Counted from the stretch's first letter, positions 1 through 6,150 are shown. The stretch: 6,177 nucleotides of DNA from an uncultured Alistipes sp. (GCA_934754975.1 CAKVKI010000157.1:1-6177); one strand, 5' to 3'. The notes: generated by a model not told the origin, from the letters alone. Made by a program: numbers and translations.

Positions 1-1
1 G

Positions 2-511
2 GTGGTCAACGACCTGCTGATGCACCTCGAACCGCTGCGGCCGCTGTGGATTCCGGTGAACAAGCACGGTTCGCAGAACAGCGCTTACGCCCGGAAGTTC
101 GACGAGGAGTTCGTCGGCGAAGTGCCGATCCTGACCTTCCCGGCGGGACTCTGCTCGCGCTGCATCGGGGGCGAGGTGGCCGACCTGCCGTGGAAAACCA
201 GCTTCCTGAAAAAAGCCTACGCTTCGCAGCGCGAGATCGTGCCCGTGTTCGTCGAAGGACGGCTGTCGAACTTCTTCTACCGCATGGCCCGGCTGCGCGT
301 GATGCTGGGCCTGAAGCTCAATATCGAGATGCTCTGGCTGCCCGACGAGATGTTCTCGCAGAAGGGCAAACATTTCCGCATCCTGGTGGGCGATCCGATC
401 CCCGTGGCCGAGCTGCAGCGTTACGGCGGACTTAGGGAACAGGCCGAATTCGTACGCAAAAAGGCGTATTTTTTGGAAAATATGCTCTCGCCGGAACCGG
501 GAAAGCGTTAA
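2..511 (+). CDS. glsA: Lyso-glycine-lipid O-acyltransferase, GlsA/OlsA-like (PlsC superfamily), 5'-truncated by window edge
   Basis: This is the C-terminal 169 residues of a 1-acyl-glycerol-3-phosphate acyltransferase (PlsC)-fold enzyme. The frame is open to the window edge and position 2 is simply a GTG codon inside the gene, so the true start and the HX4D catalytic motif lie upstream. Visible family features are FPAGLCSR at about residues 46-53, which matches motif III; the classical FPEG Glu is Ala, as I recall for the OlsA-like lyso-lipid branch. There is also a VPVFVEGR segment at about 80-87 matching motif IV, and a basic C-terminus. Family knowledge: in Bacteroides thetaiotaomicron GlsA O-acylates the N-acyl-glycine made by GlsB to give glycine lipids, acting at the inner membrane. 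The next gene, 24 bp downstream on the same strand, is the GlsB-like partner, which supports this assignment over a housekeeping PlsC. The TAA stop is at 509-511. The substrate is inferred from family and context, not read from the sequence. Confidence 0.8.
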   Translation: MVNDLLMHLEPLRPLWIPVNKHGSQNSAYARKFDEEFVGEVPILTFPAGLCSRCIGGEVADLPWKTSFLKKAYASQREIVPVFVEGRLSNFFYRMARLRVMLGLKLNIEMLWLPDEMFSQKGKHFRILVGDPIPVAELQRYGGLREQAEFVRKKAYFLENMLSPEPGKR

Positions 512-535
512 AATCGGTATTTTTGCCCCAGTTAT

Positions 536-1543
536 ATGCAACAGAGACAAATGGAAGCCATCATACCTCCCGTCGAAAGGGAACTGCTCCGGGCGGAACT
601 GACGCCCGAGCGCAAGGCCCGCGATACGAAGAGGGCCGGGAACGAGATTTATATCTTCTCGGCGGGCGAGTGTCCGTCGCTGATGCGCGAAATCGGACGC
701 CTGCGCGAAATCGCGTTCCGCGGCGCGGGTGGCGGCACGGGCCGGGAACTGGACATCGACGCCGAGGATCTGGCCGAAGACGGCTATTACCAGCTGATCG
801 TGTGGGATCCGGCCGCCGAAGAGATCGTCGGCGGATACCGCTTCATCATCTGCACGGACGAATATCCCCGCCACCTCTCGACCGAACACTATTTCCGTTT
901 CAGCGACAAGTTCCGCCGCGAATACCTGCCCCGGACCATCGAACTGGGCCGTTCGTTCGTGCAGCCCTCCTATCAGGCGCGCGGCAACGCCAAGAGCATC
1001 TATGCGCTGGACAACCTCTGGGACGGTCTCGGGGCGCTGATCGTGCTGGACCCCCGGGCCAAGTATCTTTTCGGCAAGGTGACGATGTACACGACCTACA
1101 AGGCCGTGGCCCGCAACGCCCTGATCTGGTTCCTGCGCCGCTACTTCCCCGACCGGGAGAATCTGGTCGAGGGCATCCATCCGCTCAAACTCGATCTGGA
1201 CGATCCCTATTACGAACAGCTGTTTACGGGGCAGACCTATCAGGAGAACTACCGCATCCTGATCCGGAAGATCCGTGAGTTCAACGAGAACATTCCGCCG
1301 CTGATCAACGCCTACATGAACCTTTCGCCCACGATGCGGGTTTTCGACACGGTGTCGAACCCCGATTTCGGCGGGGTCGAGGAGACGGGGATTCTGGTCA
1401 CGATCCGCGATATATATCCCGAAAAGCGGGAGCGTTACACCCGCTGGCTGGGGTGGCAGGCCGACCTGCAGTACCGCCGCGAACTTTTCCGCCGCCGGGT
1501 GCGCAAGCACCTGGACCGGATCAAGAAACGGAAAAGCGAATAG
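536..1543 (+). CDS. glsB: Glycine N-acyltransferase, GlsB/OlsB-like GNAT protein
   Basis: A 335-residue GNAT-type N-acyltransferase of the OlsB/'hemolysin' group. The GNAT core runs from about residue 35 to 200. It includes the strand IVGGYRFI (about 97-104) and the segment ELGRSFVQPSYQ (136-147), which corresponds to the acyl-donor-binding strand-loop of OlsB-like enzymes. A C-terminal extension (about 245-335) ends in a very basic tail, RRVRKHLDRIKKRKSE, which could help peripheral membrane or acyl-ACP binding (inference). Family knowledge: GlsB transfers a 3-hydroxy fatty acyl group from acyl-ACP to glycine, and GlsA adds the second acyl chain. Ornithine or another amino acid cannot be excluded as acceptor. 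It lies 24 bp after glsA and is probably co-transcribed. The ATG at 536 gives the longest product. An in-frame ATG at 551 (residue 6) is a plausible alternative, and neither has a clear Shine-Dalgarno sequence. The stop TAG at 1541-1543 is followed by a strong terminator. Confidence 0.82.
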   Translation: MQQRQMEAIIPPVERELLRAELTPERKARDTKRAGNEIYIFSAGECPSLMREIGRLREIAFRGAGGGTGRELDIDAEDLAEDGYYQLIVWDPAAEEIVGGYRFIICTDEYPRHLSTEHYFRFSDKFRREYLPRTIELGRSFVQPSYQARGNAKSIYALDNLWDGLGALIVLDPRAKYLFGKVTMYTTYKAVARNALIWFLRRYFPDRENLVEGIHPLKLDLDDPYYEQLFTGQTYQENYRILIRKIREFNENIPPLINAYMNLSPTMRVFDTVSNPDFGGVEETGILVTIRDIYPEKRERYTRWLGWQADLQYRRELFRRRVRKHLDRIKKRKSE

Positions 1544-1562
1544 CGTTTTCTGCATCGGATAA

Positions 1563-1595
1563 AAGCCGTACGGAATACCGTGCGGCTTAATTTTT
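1563..1595 (+). terminator. Intrinsic terminator of the glsA-glsB operon
   Basis: An 11-bp stem (1563-1573 AAGCCGTACGG with 1578-1588 CCGTGCGGCTT, one G-T wobble) closes a 4-nt AATA loop. It is followed by AA and five Ts (1591-1595). It starts 20 bp after the glsB stop. The 95 bp from here to the next ATG are A/T-richer. I see no exact Bacteroidetes -33/-7 promoter pair there; the nearest is TAATTTG at 1669-1675, too close to the start codon. Confidence 0.9.
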
Positions 1596-1682
1596 GCCAA
1601 AAAAGCAATAAAATAAGTCCCGGAGCGCAGTAAAAGGGGATTTGCCGCGTTTATAAGAACAGTATCGATAATTTGATTAACT

Positions 1683-3182
1683 ATGAGAAAATTATTTCCT
1701 TTCCTCCTCTGCCTGGCTCTGGTCTGGGGTTCGGCGGCGTGCAGCGACGACGAAAAACCCCGTCCCGCGCTGATTGTCAACGGCGGGGAGAACTTCCTGT
1801 CGCTCGACGGACTGGCCCGCGCCGGCAAGATATCCGTAACTTCATCGCTGCCGTGGCGCGTTACGACCGCCGCCGGGAATAACTGGTTCACGCTCTCCGC
1901 TATGGAAGGTCCGGCGGGATATTCCGAAATCGAAGTGACCTTCGACCGGAACGAAAGCGCCGCCCGCAGTGCGCAGCTGGCTTTTGCCAGCGAAGACCTG
2001 ATCGTGCCGTTCGTGCTGTCGCAGAGCGCGCAGAAAGACGGTTACGACGCTCCGGACTACTATTTCTATATCACCTTCGGCACGATGCCGACGCTTTACG
2101 CCGGTCTGGACCTGCTTTCCCGCGACAAACCGAGCTATGTATTCTATGAACGTTCGCAGACGTTCGATCCCGAAAAATTTCCCTCCCGGGCCAAGGTTAC
2201 TACGGCCGCCGACCGGAGCGCGAACGCTACGGCTGCGGAGATGGCGGCAATGGCCCGCGAGATGAAACGCCGCATCCTGGAGATCAACAATGCCGATCCG
2301 ACGGCCGTCTTCGGCCTTTATGTGGACGACCTGCGCTGCCGTCTGGGGTACGACTGGTTCGTAGCGCAGGGTATCGACTCCGCGCGGGTGAAGGTGAGCA
2401 TGTTGTCGGACGGTACGGGGACCTACAACAATTTCTATAATTACTTCGGCGACGCGGCCGCCGCCGAGCAGAATTGGAACGACTATGCCGCCGAGGTCGA
2501 AGCGCTCGACTGGAATCACTCAGGACGCTATCCCGAAACCCGCGTCCTGCCCGAATTCGAGAGCTACACGTGGCCCTATTACCTTTCGACGCGTCCCGGT
2601 TACCGGCTGGTGGTGCAGGACGGTTCGCTGTTCGAAAGCACGAGTCCGTTCATCACCGGGAAACTCGGCGAAATGGATATCGAGAGCATCCAGCCCTATG
2701 AGATGCTGTCGGCGCTGCCCGAATCGTCCCGCAAGCAGTTTTACGACATGGCGGGTTTCGATTACGACAAATTTGCCGCCCTGTTCGACGCTTCCCCCAA
2801 AGGGAATCTGATTATCATCGGAACGAGCCATCAGAACAACAGTGCGAGCGAACAGCAGCAGCGTGATTACGTCGCCCGGATCGTCGAACAGTACGGCGCA
2901 ACGTACGACATTTTCTTCAAACCCCATCCCGCCGACACCTCTTCGGCCTCGTACGAAACCGACTTCCCGGGGCTGACGCTGCTTCCCGGCCAGATGCCGT
3001 TCGAGATTTTCGTCTGGTCGCTGATAGACCGCGTCGATATGATCGGCGGCTATCCTTCGACGGTTTTCCTGACGGTGCCCGTCGATAAGGTGCGGTTTAT
3101 CTTCGCACCGAATGCCGAGAGCCTCGTGCGGCCGCTCAACCTGCTGTTCCGCGACGCGGCGAACGTCGAGTGGATGCAGTAA
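1683..3182 (+). CDS. BACON-domain surface lipoprotein with GT80 sialyltransferase domain
   Basis: A 499-residue predicted lipoprotein. Residues 1-19 are a lipoprotein signal peptide with lipobox GSAA|C20, and C20 is followed by Ser-Asp-Asp-Glu, close to the Bacteroides surface-lipoprotein export signal (SDDDD type). Residues about 29-116 resemble a BACON beta-sandwich: SSLPWRV, NNWFTLS, a conserved Asn-to-Arg stretch and a closing LSQSAQ. Residues about 125-499 look like a GT80 (GT-B fold) sialyltransferase. They show LSDG with D243 at the position of the general base, FFKPHP with H415 as the CMP-phosphate-contacting/acid His, MPFE with E441, and YPST (S459/T460) matching the Ser-Ser pair. 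These match from memory the Pasteurella PmST1 residues D141, H311, E338 and S355/S356. Photobacterium alpha2,6-sialyltransferases share the plan lipoprotein signal, Ig-like domain, GT80. Linkage (2,3 or 2,6), donor (Neu5Ac, Kdn or Kdo) and acceptor cannot be read. It is a single-gene unit flanked by terminators, with no nonulosonate synthesis genes nearby. Confidence 0.85.
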   Translation: MRKLFPFLLCLALVWGSAACSDDEKPRPALIVNGGENFLSLDGLARAGKISVTSSLPWRVTTAAGNNWFTLSAMEGPAGYSEIEVTFDRNESAARSAQLAFASEDLIVPFVLSQSAQKDGYDAPDYYFYITFGTMPTLYAGLDLLSRDKPSYVFYERSQTFDPEKFPSRAKVTTAADRSANATAAEMAAMAREMKRRILEINNADPTAVFGLYVDDLRCRLGYDWFVAQGIDSARVKVSMLSDGTGTYNNFYNYFGDAAAAEQNWNDYAAEVEALDWNHSGRYPETRVLPEFESYTWPYYLSTRPGYRLVVQDGSLFESTSPFITGKLGEMDIESIQPYEMLSALPESSRKQFYDMAGFDYDKFAALFDASPKGNLIIIGTSHQNNSASEQQQRDYVARIVEQYGATYDIFFKPHPADTSSASYETDFPGLTLLPGQMPFEIFVWSLIDRVDMIGGYPSTVFLTVPVDKVRFIFAPNAESLVRPLNLLFRDAANVEWMQ

Positions 3183-3217
3183 CGGGTCTTCTGCGGATGT
3201 GGTTCCTGCGGATATGG

Positions 3218-3249
3218 AAACAGCCGGTCGTATGACCGGCTGTTTTGTT
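3218..3249 (+). terminator. Intrinsic terminator after the GT80 lipoprotein gene
   Basis: A perfect 12-bp stem (3218-3229 AAACAGCCGGTC with 3234-3245 GACCGGCTGTTT) has a GTAT loop and a T-rich tail TTTTGTTT. It begins 36 bp after the stop. Read on the - strand the same hairpin would be followed by only three stem Ts and then CC, so it may act weakly in both directions and stop transcripts coming from kdsC. Confidence 0.92.
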
Positions 3250-3284
3250 TGCGGGCGTGCTGCCTGCCTTTTTCGGTTTTTCCC

Positions 3285-3510
3285 GTCCGGGACTCTTCTT
3301 GTCCGGTTTTTTAGGGCGATCGTCCGTCCGGGGTGTCTCGTCCCGGTTGTCCGGTTTGATAGTCCGGTCGTCCGTTCAGTCCCGTTCGGGACCGATTTCC
3401 GTCCCGGTCGTCCGTTCCGTCAGACGCCGTTATTTGCTCGGTCGGTCATGGTCCCCGTCCCGGTCGTCCGTCCCGTCTTGTCCCGTTTATCCCGGTCGTC
3501 CGTCCCGTCC
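3285..3510. repeat. Degenerate GTCC/GTCCCG repeat tract between convergent genes
   Basis: I count 19 GTCC tetramers on the + strand in about 226 bp, against two GGAC, so the tract is strongly strand-asymmetric. A 13-mer core CCCGGTCGTCCGT is exact at 3403-3415, 3459-3471 and 3491-3503. It has one mismatch at 3363-3375 and two at 3342-3354. Start-to-start distances among the last four cores are 40, 56 and 32 bp. A short palindrome, GTCCCG-TT-CGGGAC, sits at 3379-3392. Frames across the region give low-complexity Ser/Val/Arg peptides with no recognisable domain, so I do not call a gene. The tract would form the 3' UTR of kdsC if its transcript runs on to the hairpin at 3218-3249. Its function is unknown. 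Confidence 0.75.
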
Positions 3511-3525
3511 GCTCCCGGCGGAGCC

Positions 3526-4071
3526 TTACCGCGATGCGGCCAGTGACGAGGGCGTTACGCCCTCGGAGTTTTTGGCCCAGTCGCCGCGGGCGCGGAGTAC
3601 CTGCTCGACGATGTCACGCACGGCCCCTTCCCCGCCCTTGAATTCGGAGACGTAACGCGACGCTTCGATCACCTCGGCCGCGGCGTCGGCCGGGCAGACC
3701 GGGATGCCTACTTCGCGCATGCACTCCAGGTCGGGGATGTCGTCGCCCATGTAGATCGCGTTCCCGGGGTCGATCCCCTCGTCGGCGAAATATTCGTGCA
3801 GGGCGCTGATTTTGTCCATGCAGTCGATGTAGGCCCGGGTGACGCCCAGCATCTTCAGCCGGTTTTCGAGGGTCTTGCCGCGCCCTCCGGTGATGATGCA
3901 GACCTTGTAGCCCATTTTGATGGCGTAGGCCAGCGCGTAGCCGTCCTTGGCGTTGTAGCGGCGGATGAAGTCGCCGTCTGCGGTGGGGATGATCCCGCCG
4001 TCGGTCATCACGCCGTCCACGTCGAAGACGAAAGCTTCGGTGCGCGCTATATCTTCTTTGAAGTTTCCCAT
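3526..4071 (-). CDS. kdsC: 3-deoxy-D-manno-octulosonate 8-phosphate phosphatase (KdsC, HAD family)
   Basis: A 181-residue HAD phosphatase that removes phosphate from Kdo-8-P to give Kdo for CMP-Kdo and LPS/LOS inner-core synthesis in the cytosol. All HAD motifs are visible: DVDGVMTDG with nucleophile D17 and acid/base D19 (motif I), ITGG with T61 (motif II), K87 in MDKIS (motif III) and MGDDIPD with D110, D111 and D114 (motif IV). The GGEGAVRDIVEQVL segment (146-159) is the C-terminal tail typical of KdsC. The length and lack of a cap domain fit the tetrameric C0 subfamily. The ATG at 4071 gives the expected N-terminus. It overlaps the upstream DUF2520 gene by 25 bp, implying translational coupling. 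The frame stays open further upstream, but that part is a high-GC shadow of the DUF2520 gene. The last about 14 residues after W165 (from K167, NSEGVTPSSLAASR) look unlike usual KdsC ends and are encoded partly by a palindrome. Confidence 0.93.
   Translation of the reverse strand: MGNFKEDIARTEAFVFDVDGVMTDGGIIPTADGDFIRRYNAKDGYALAYAIKMGYKVCIITGGRGKTLENRLKMLGVTRAYIDCMDKISALHEYFADEGIDPGNAIYMGDDIPDLECMREVGIPVCPADAAAEVIEASRYVSEFKGGEGAVRDIVEQVLRARGDWAKNSEGVTPSSLAASR
3547..3565. repeat. Perfect 8-bp GC-rich palindrome inside the kdsC 3' end
   Basis: CGAGGGCG (3547-3554) and CGCCCTCG (3558-3565) form a perfect stem with a TTA loop. On the coding (-) strand it specifies the residues EGVTPS near the KdsC C-terminus. 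No T-run follows on either strand, so it is not an intrinsic terminator. It resembles a REP/palindromic-unit type element, but I cannot show that other copies exist. A second, weaker hairpin (3511-3524, GCTCC-CGGC-GGAGC) lies just beyond the kdsC stop. Confidence 0.6.
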
Positions 4072-4826
4072 ATGCTGTTGCTTATGATTGAGTAAATATT
4101 CTTGAGTTGCAGCTCCCCGTCGAGCAGCGCGCAGTGGCGGGCGCGGGTCTCGGCGTCGTTGCGCACGGCGGGACCGGTCTGCACGTCGGCCGGGGAGGCG
4201 GCGTCGAGCGCCTTGGCGGCGGTCTGGGCGATCAGCGGCTTCAGCACGTCGAACGGAAGCCCCGCGCTGCGGACGATGCGCTCTCCGACGGCGTACATGT
4301 GATTGACGAAATTGCAGGCGAAGACCGCCGAGAGATGCACTTTCGCCCGGCAGGCCGAGTCGGCCCAGATCACCGTACGCGAAAGGCGGCGGGCGAAGGC
4401 TTCCAGCTCCGGGCGCAGGGTTTCGTCGTCGGTTTCGAGGAAGACGGGAATCTGCGAAAAATCCACTTCGCGGCCCTTGGTGAAGGTCTGGAGCGGATAG
4501 AAGACGGCCCGGTGCGTCGTGGGCTGGTCGGGCAGGGCTTCGAGCGGCACGCTTCCGGCGGTGTGGGCTACGACGGCCCCCGCGGGAATGGGCAGCGAAG
4601 CGGCCACTTCCGCCACGGCCCGGTCGCTTACCGCGATCAGGTAGATGTCGGCTTCGGCCAGGCAGGCCGGGGCCGAGGTCCATTGGGTGCCGGCGAGCGC
4701 GGCGACCGCCTCTCCGCGCCGGGCGTTGCGGGCAAAGAGTTGTACGAGTTTCAGACCGCTTCGGGCGACGGCCCGCGCCAATGCTTCCGCGAGGTTGCCG
4801 CTGCCGATGATGACTACGCGTTCCAT
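4047..4826 (-). CDS. Rossmann-fold NAD(P)-binding protein with DUF2520 C-terminal domain
   Basis: A 259-residue protein related in fold to pyrroline-5-carboxylate reductase (ProC) and F420-dependent NADP reductases. The N-terminal Rossmann motif is VVIIGSGNLAEALA (residues 4-17, with G8 and G10). Further conserved stretches are IAVSDRAV (64-71), HTAGSVPL (88-95) and FYPLQTF (109-115). The helical DUF2520 domain follows, with AKVHLSAVFACNFVNHM at 161-177 and QTGPAVRND at 216-224. The N-terminal half predicts a dehydrogenase, but the substrate is not known for this family and I give none. It starts at the ATG at 4826 after an A-rich 19-bp gap from the YihY gene and overlaps kdsC by 25 bp. It therefore sits in the middle of a three-gene operon. 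A link to Kdo or envelope metabolism is suggested only by position. The family is commonly seen next to kdsC in Bacteroidales as far as I recall. Confidence 0.88.
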   Translation of the reverse strand: MERVVIIGSGNLAEALARAVARSGLKLVQLFARNARRGEAVAALAGTQWTSAPACLAEADIYLIAVSDRAVAEVAASLPIPAGAVVAHTAGSVPLEALPDQPTTHRAVFYPLQTFTKGREVDFSQIPVFLETDDETLRPELEAFARRLSRTVIWADSACRAKVHLSAVFACNFVNHMYAVGERIVRSAGLPFDVLKPLIAQTAAKALDAASPADVQTGPAVRNDAETRARHCALLDGELQLKNIYSIISNSIWETSKKI

Positions 4827-4845
4827 AAATTTCTTTGTTGTTTCA

Positions 4846-6150
4846 TTAAAGCAGGTCCACCAGCCGCACGTTGTCCTGCGATTTGCGGGCCGTTTCCTTC
4901 AGGTTTTCCAGTTCCCGGTCGATGCGGGTCAGTTCGGCGTTCTGGGCCAGGTCGACGGTCGTCTGTCCCGACTCTTCGACGGCTTCGAGGACCCCGTACA
5001 CGGTCAGCGTCCCGGTGTCGTGCGCCGGGGCGAAGGCCACTTCGCGCTCGCCGTCGCCCGAGGGCACGGCGATCAGCTGCCCGGCCTGCACGAGCTGGTA
5101 GAGTACGTCGTTGACGATTCGCGTGGGCAGGTCGAGCCGCGCGCGGATCACGTCGGCGGGCGTTGCGCCGCCCTTTTCGCGGAAGTGCCGCACGACGGAG
5201 AGCATCACGGCCAGCAGGATTTTGCGCCGCTGGTCATAGCTTATCAGCAGCGATTCGCGCTCCTCGCCGAAGCGGGCGATATTCTGGTAGGCGAACGACA
5301 GCTCGCCGCCGAACAGCAGGATCTGCCACGAGGTCTGGAGCCAGATCAACAGCAGCGGAAGGGCCGCGAAACTGCCGTAAATGGCGTTGTAGGAGGTCAT
5401 CCACCGCTGGATGTAGATATAGCCCCACTGAAAGAGCAGGAAGAGCGTGCCGGCGACGATGCCCGCCATCAGCGCGCTCCTGAATTTGACTTTGGTGTTG
5501 GGGATGATGATATACAGGATGGTGAACATCACCCAGATGATGAACATCGACGCGAAGCGCGAGAGCAGGTCGAAATACCAACTGCCGTCGAATCCCAGCA
5601 TCTGCTGGGCGTAATTGCCCACGGCGTTGGCTACGACCCACAGCACCGGGACGATCATCACCACGGCGATGTAGTCGGTGTACTGGCGCGTCACGCTGCG
5701 TTCGACCTTGACTTCCCAGATGTTGTTGAAGGCGCTTTCGATCGAGCCGAAGACCCGGATTATCGCCCAGAAGAGCATCACCAGCGCCACGGCCGCCACC
5801 ACGCCGCCCTGCGTGCGGGCCAGCGCCTTTTCGGCGAAATTGACGACATAGTCGATGATTTCGGGGTTCTGCGGGAAGAGGGCGTAGAGGTTGTCGATCA
5901 GCCCGTCGGCCAGTCCGAAGCCCTTGACCACGGCGAAAACCACCGCCACGATCGGCACCAGCGACATCAGCGTATAGAACGTGAGGGCCGCGCTGCGGAC
6001 GATCGTGCCGTGTTCCAGAAGGCCCCGCGCCGTGTAGAACAGCAGGCGGTACTGCTGTACGAGCCACCGGACTACCGGGTTGCGCCACTCGCTGATGTCG
6101 CGCCGGAAGATCGTGTCGGTGAAGTAGGTGAATATCTCGCTGATTTTCAT
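4846..6150 (-). CDS. YihY/BrkB family six-TM inner-membrane protein with C-terminal winged-helix region
   Basis: A 434-residue integral membrane protein of the YihY/virulence factor BrkB (UPF0761) family, formerly mislabelled RNase BN. Six hydrophobic segments lie at roughly 54-77, 113-135, 158-178, 199-217, 226-246 and 261-283. The hallmark stretches are SAALTFYTLMSLVPI (53-67) and IYGSFAALPLLLIWLQ (257-272). After the membrane part, residues about 307-375 read as a winged-helix-like fold: a helix from RRKILLA, ATPADVIRARLDLPTRIVNDVL, then a GDGERE turn. A charged helix at about 405-425 may form a coiled coil. This C-terminal extension makes it longer than the roughly 290-residue E. coli YihY. 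I chose the ATG at 6150. The frame extends to a TTG at 6171, but that adds only seven residues and starts with a rarer codon. The function is unproven; transport or envelope roles have been proposed for the family. It leads the operon with the DUF2520 gene and kdsC. Its promoter is at or beyond the window edge. Confidence 0.88.
   Translation of the reverse strand: MKISEIFTYFTDTIFRRDISEWRNPVVRWLVQQYRLLFYTARGLLEHGTIVRSAALTFYTLMSLVPIVAVVFAVVKGFGLADGLIDNLYALFPQNPEIIDYVVNFAEKALARTQGGVVAAVALVMLFWAIIRVFGSIESAFNNIWEVKVERSVTRQYTDYIAVVMIVPVLWVVANAVGNYAQQMLGFDGSWYFDLLSRFASMFIIWVMFTILYIIIPNTKVKFRSALMAGIVAGTLFLLFQWGYIYIQRWMTSYNAIYGSFAALPLLLIWLQTSWQILLFGGELSFAYQNIARFGEERESLLISYDQRRKILLAVMLSVVRHFREKGGATPADVIRARLDLPTRIVNDVLYQLVQAGQLIAVPSGDGEREVAFAPAHDTGTLTVYGVLEAVEESGQTTVDLAQNAELTRIDRELENLKETARKSQDNVRLVDLL

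Noticed and set aside
518..525. TATTTTTG matches the Bacteroidetes -7 consensus TAnnTTTG just upstream of the glsB-like gene
   Set aside because: No TTTG -33 element lies about 20 bp upstream, and transcription would begin almost at the ATG at 536. It is probably chance in a T-run; it would only make sense if translation starts at 551.
1641..1675. TTTG at 1641-1644 and TAATTTG at 1669-1675 as a promoter for the GT80 gene
   Set aside because: The -7 box is one base short of consensus, the spacing is about 24 bp, and the implied start site abuts the ATG at 1683.
3191..3217. 12-bp direct repeat CTGCGGATRTGG at 3191-3202 and 3206-3217
   Set aside because: Two short copies 15 bp apart with one mismatch, between a stop codon and a terminator; too little to assign a role.
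3245..3655. + strand open frames over the GTCC repeat tract
   Set aside because: The translations are repetitive Ser/Val/Arg text produced by the repeats, and they run into the antisense of kdsC.
4072..4683. N-terminal extension of the kdsC frame to a 385-residue protein
   Set aside because: The upstream part is Arg/Pro/Gly-rich with no domain and lies wholly under the DUF2520 coding sequence. KdsC is complete from the ATG at 4071.
4107..5114. Long + strand open frame of 335 codons opposite the DUF2520 and YihY genes
   Set aside because: It is a high-GC antisense shadow with Gly/Arg low-complexity translation and no recognisable domain.
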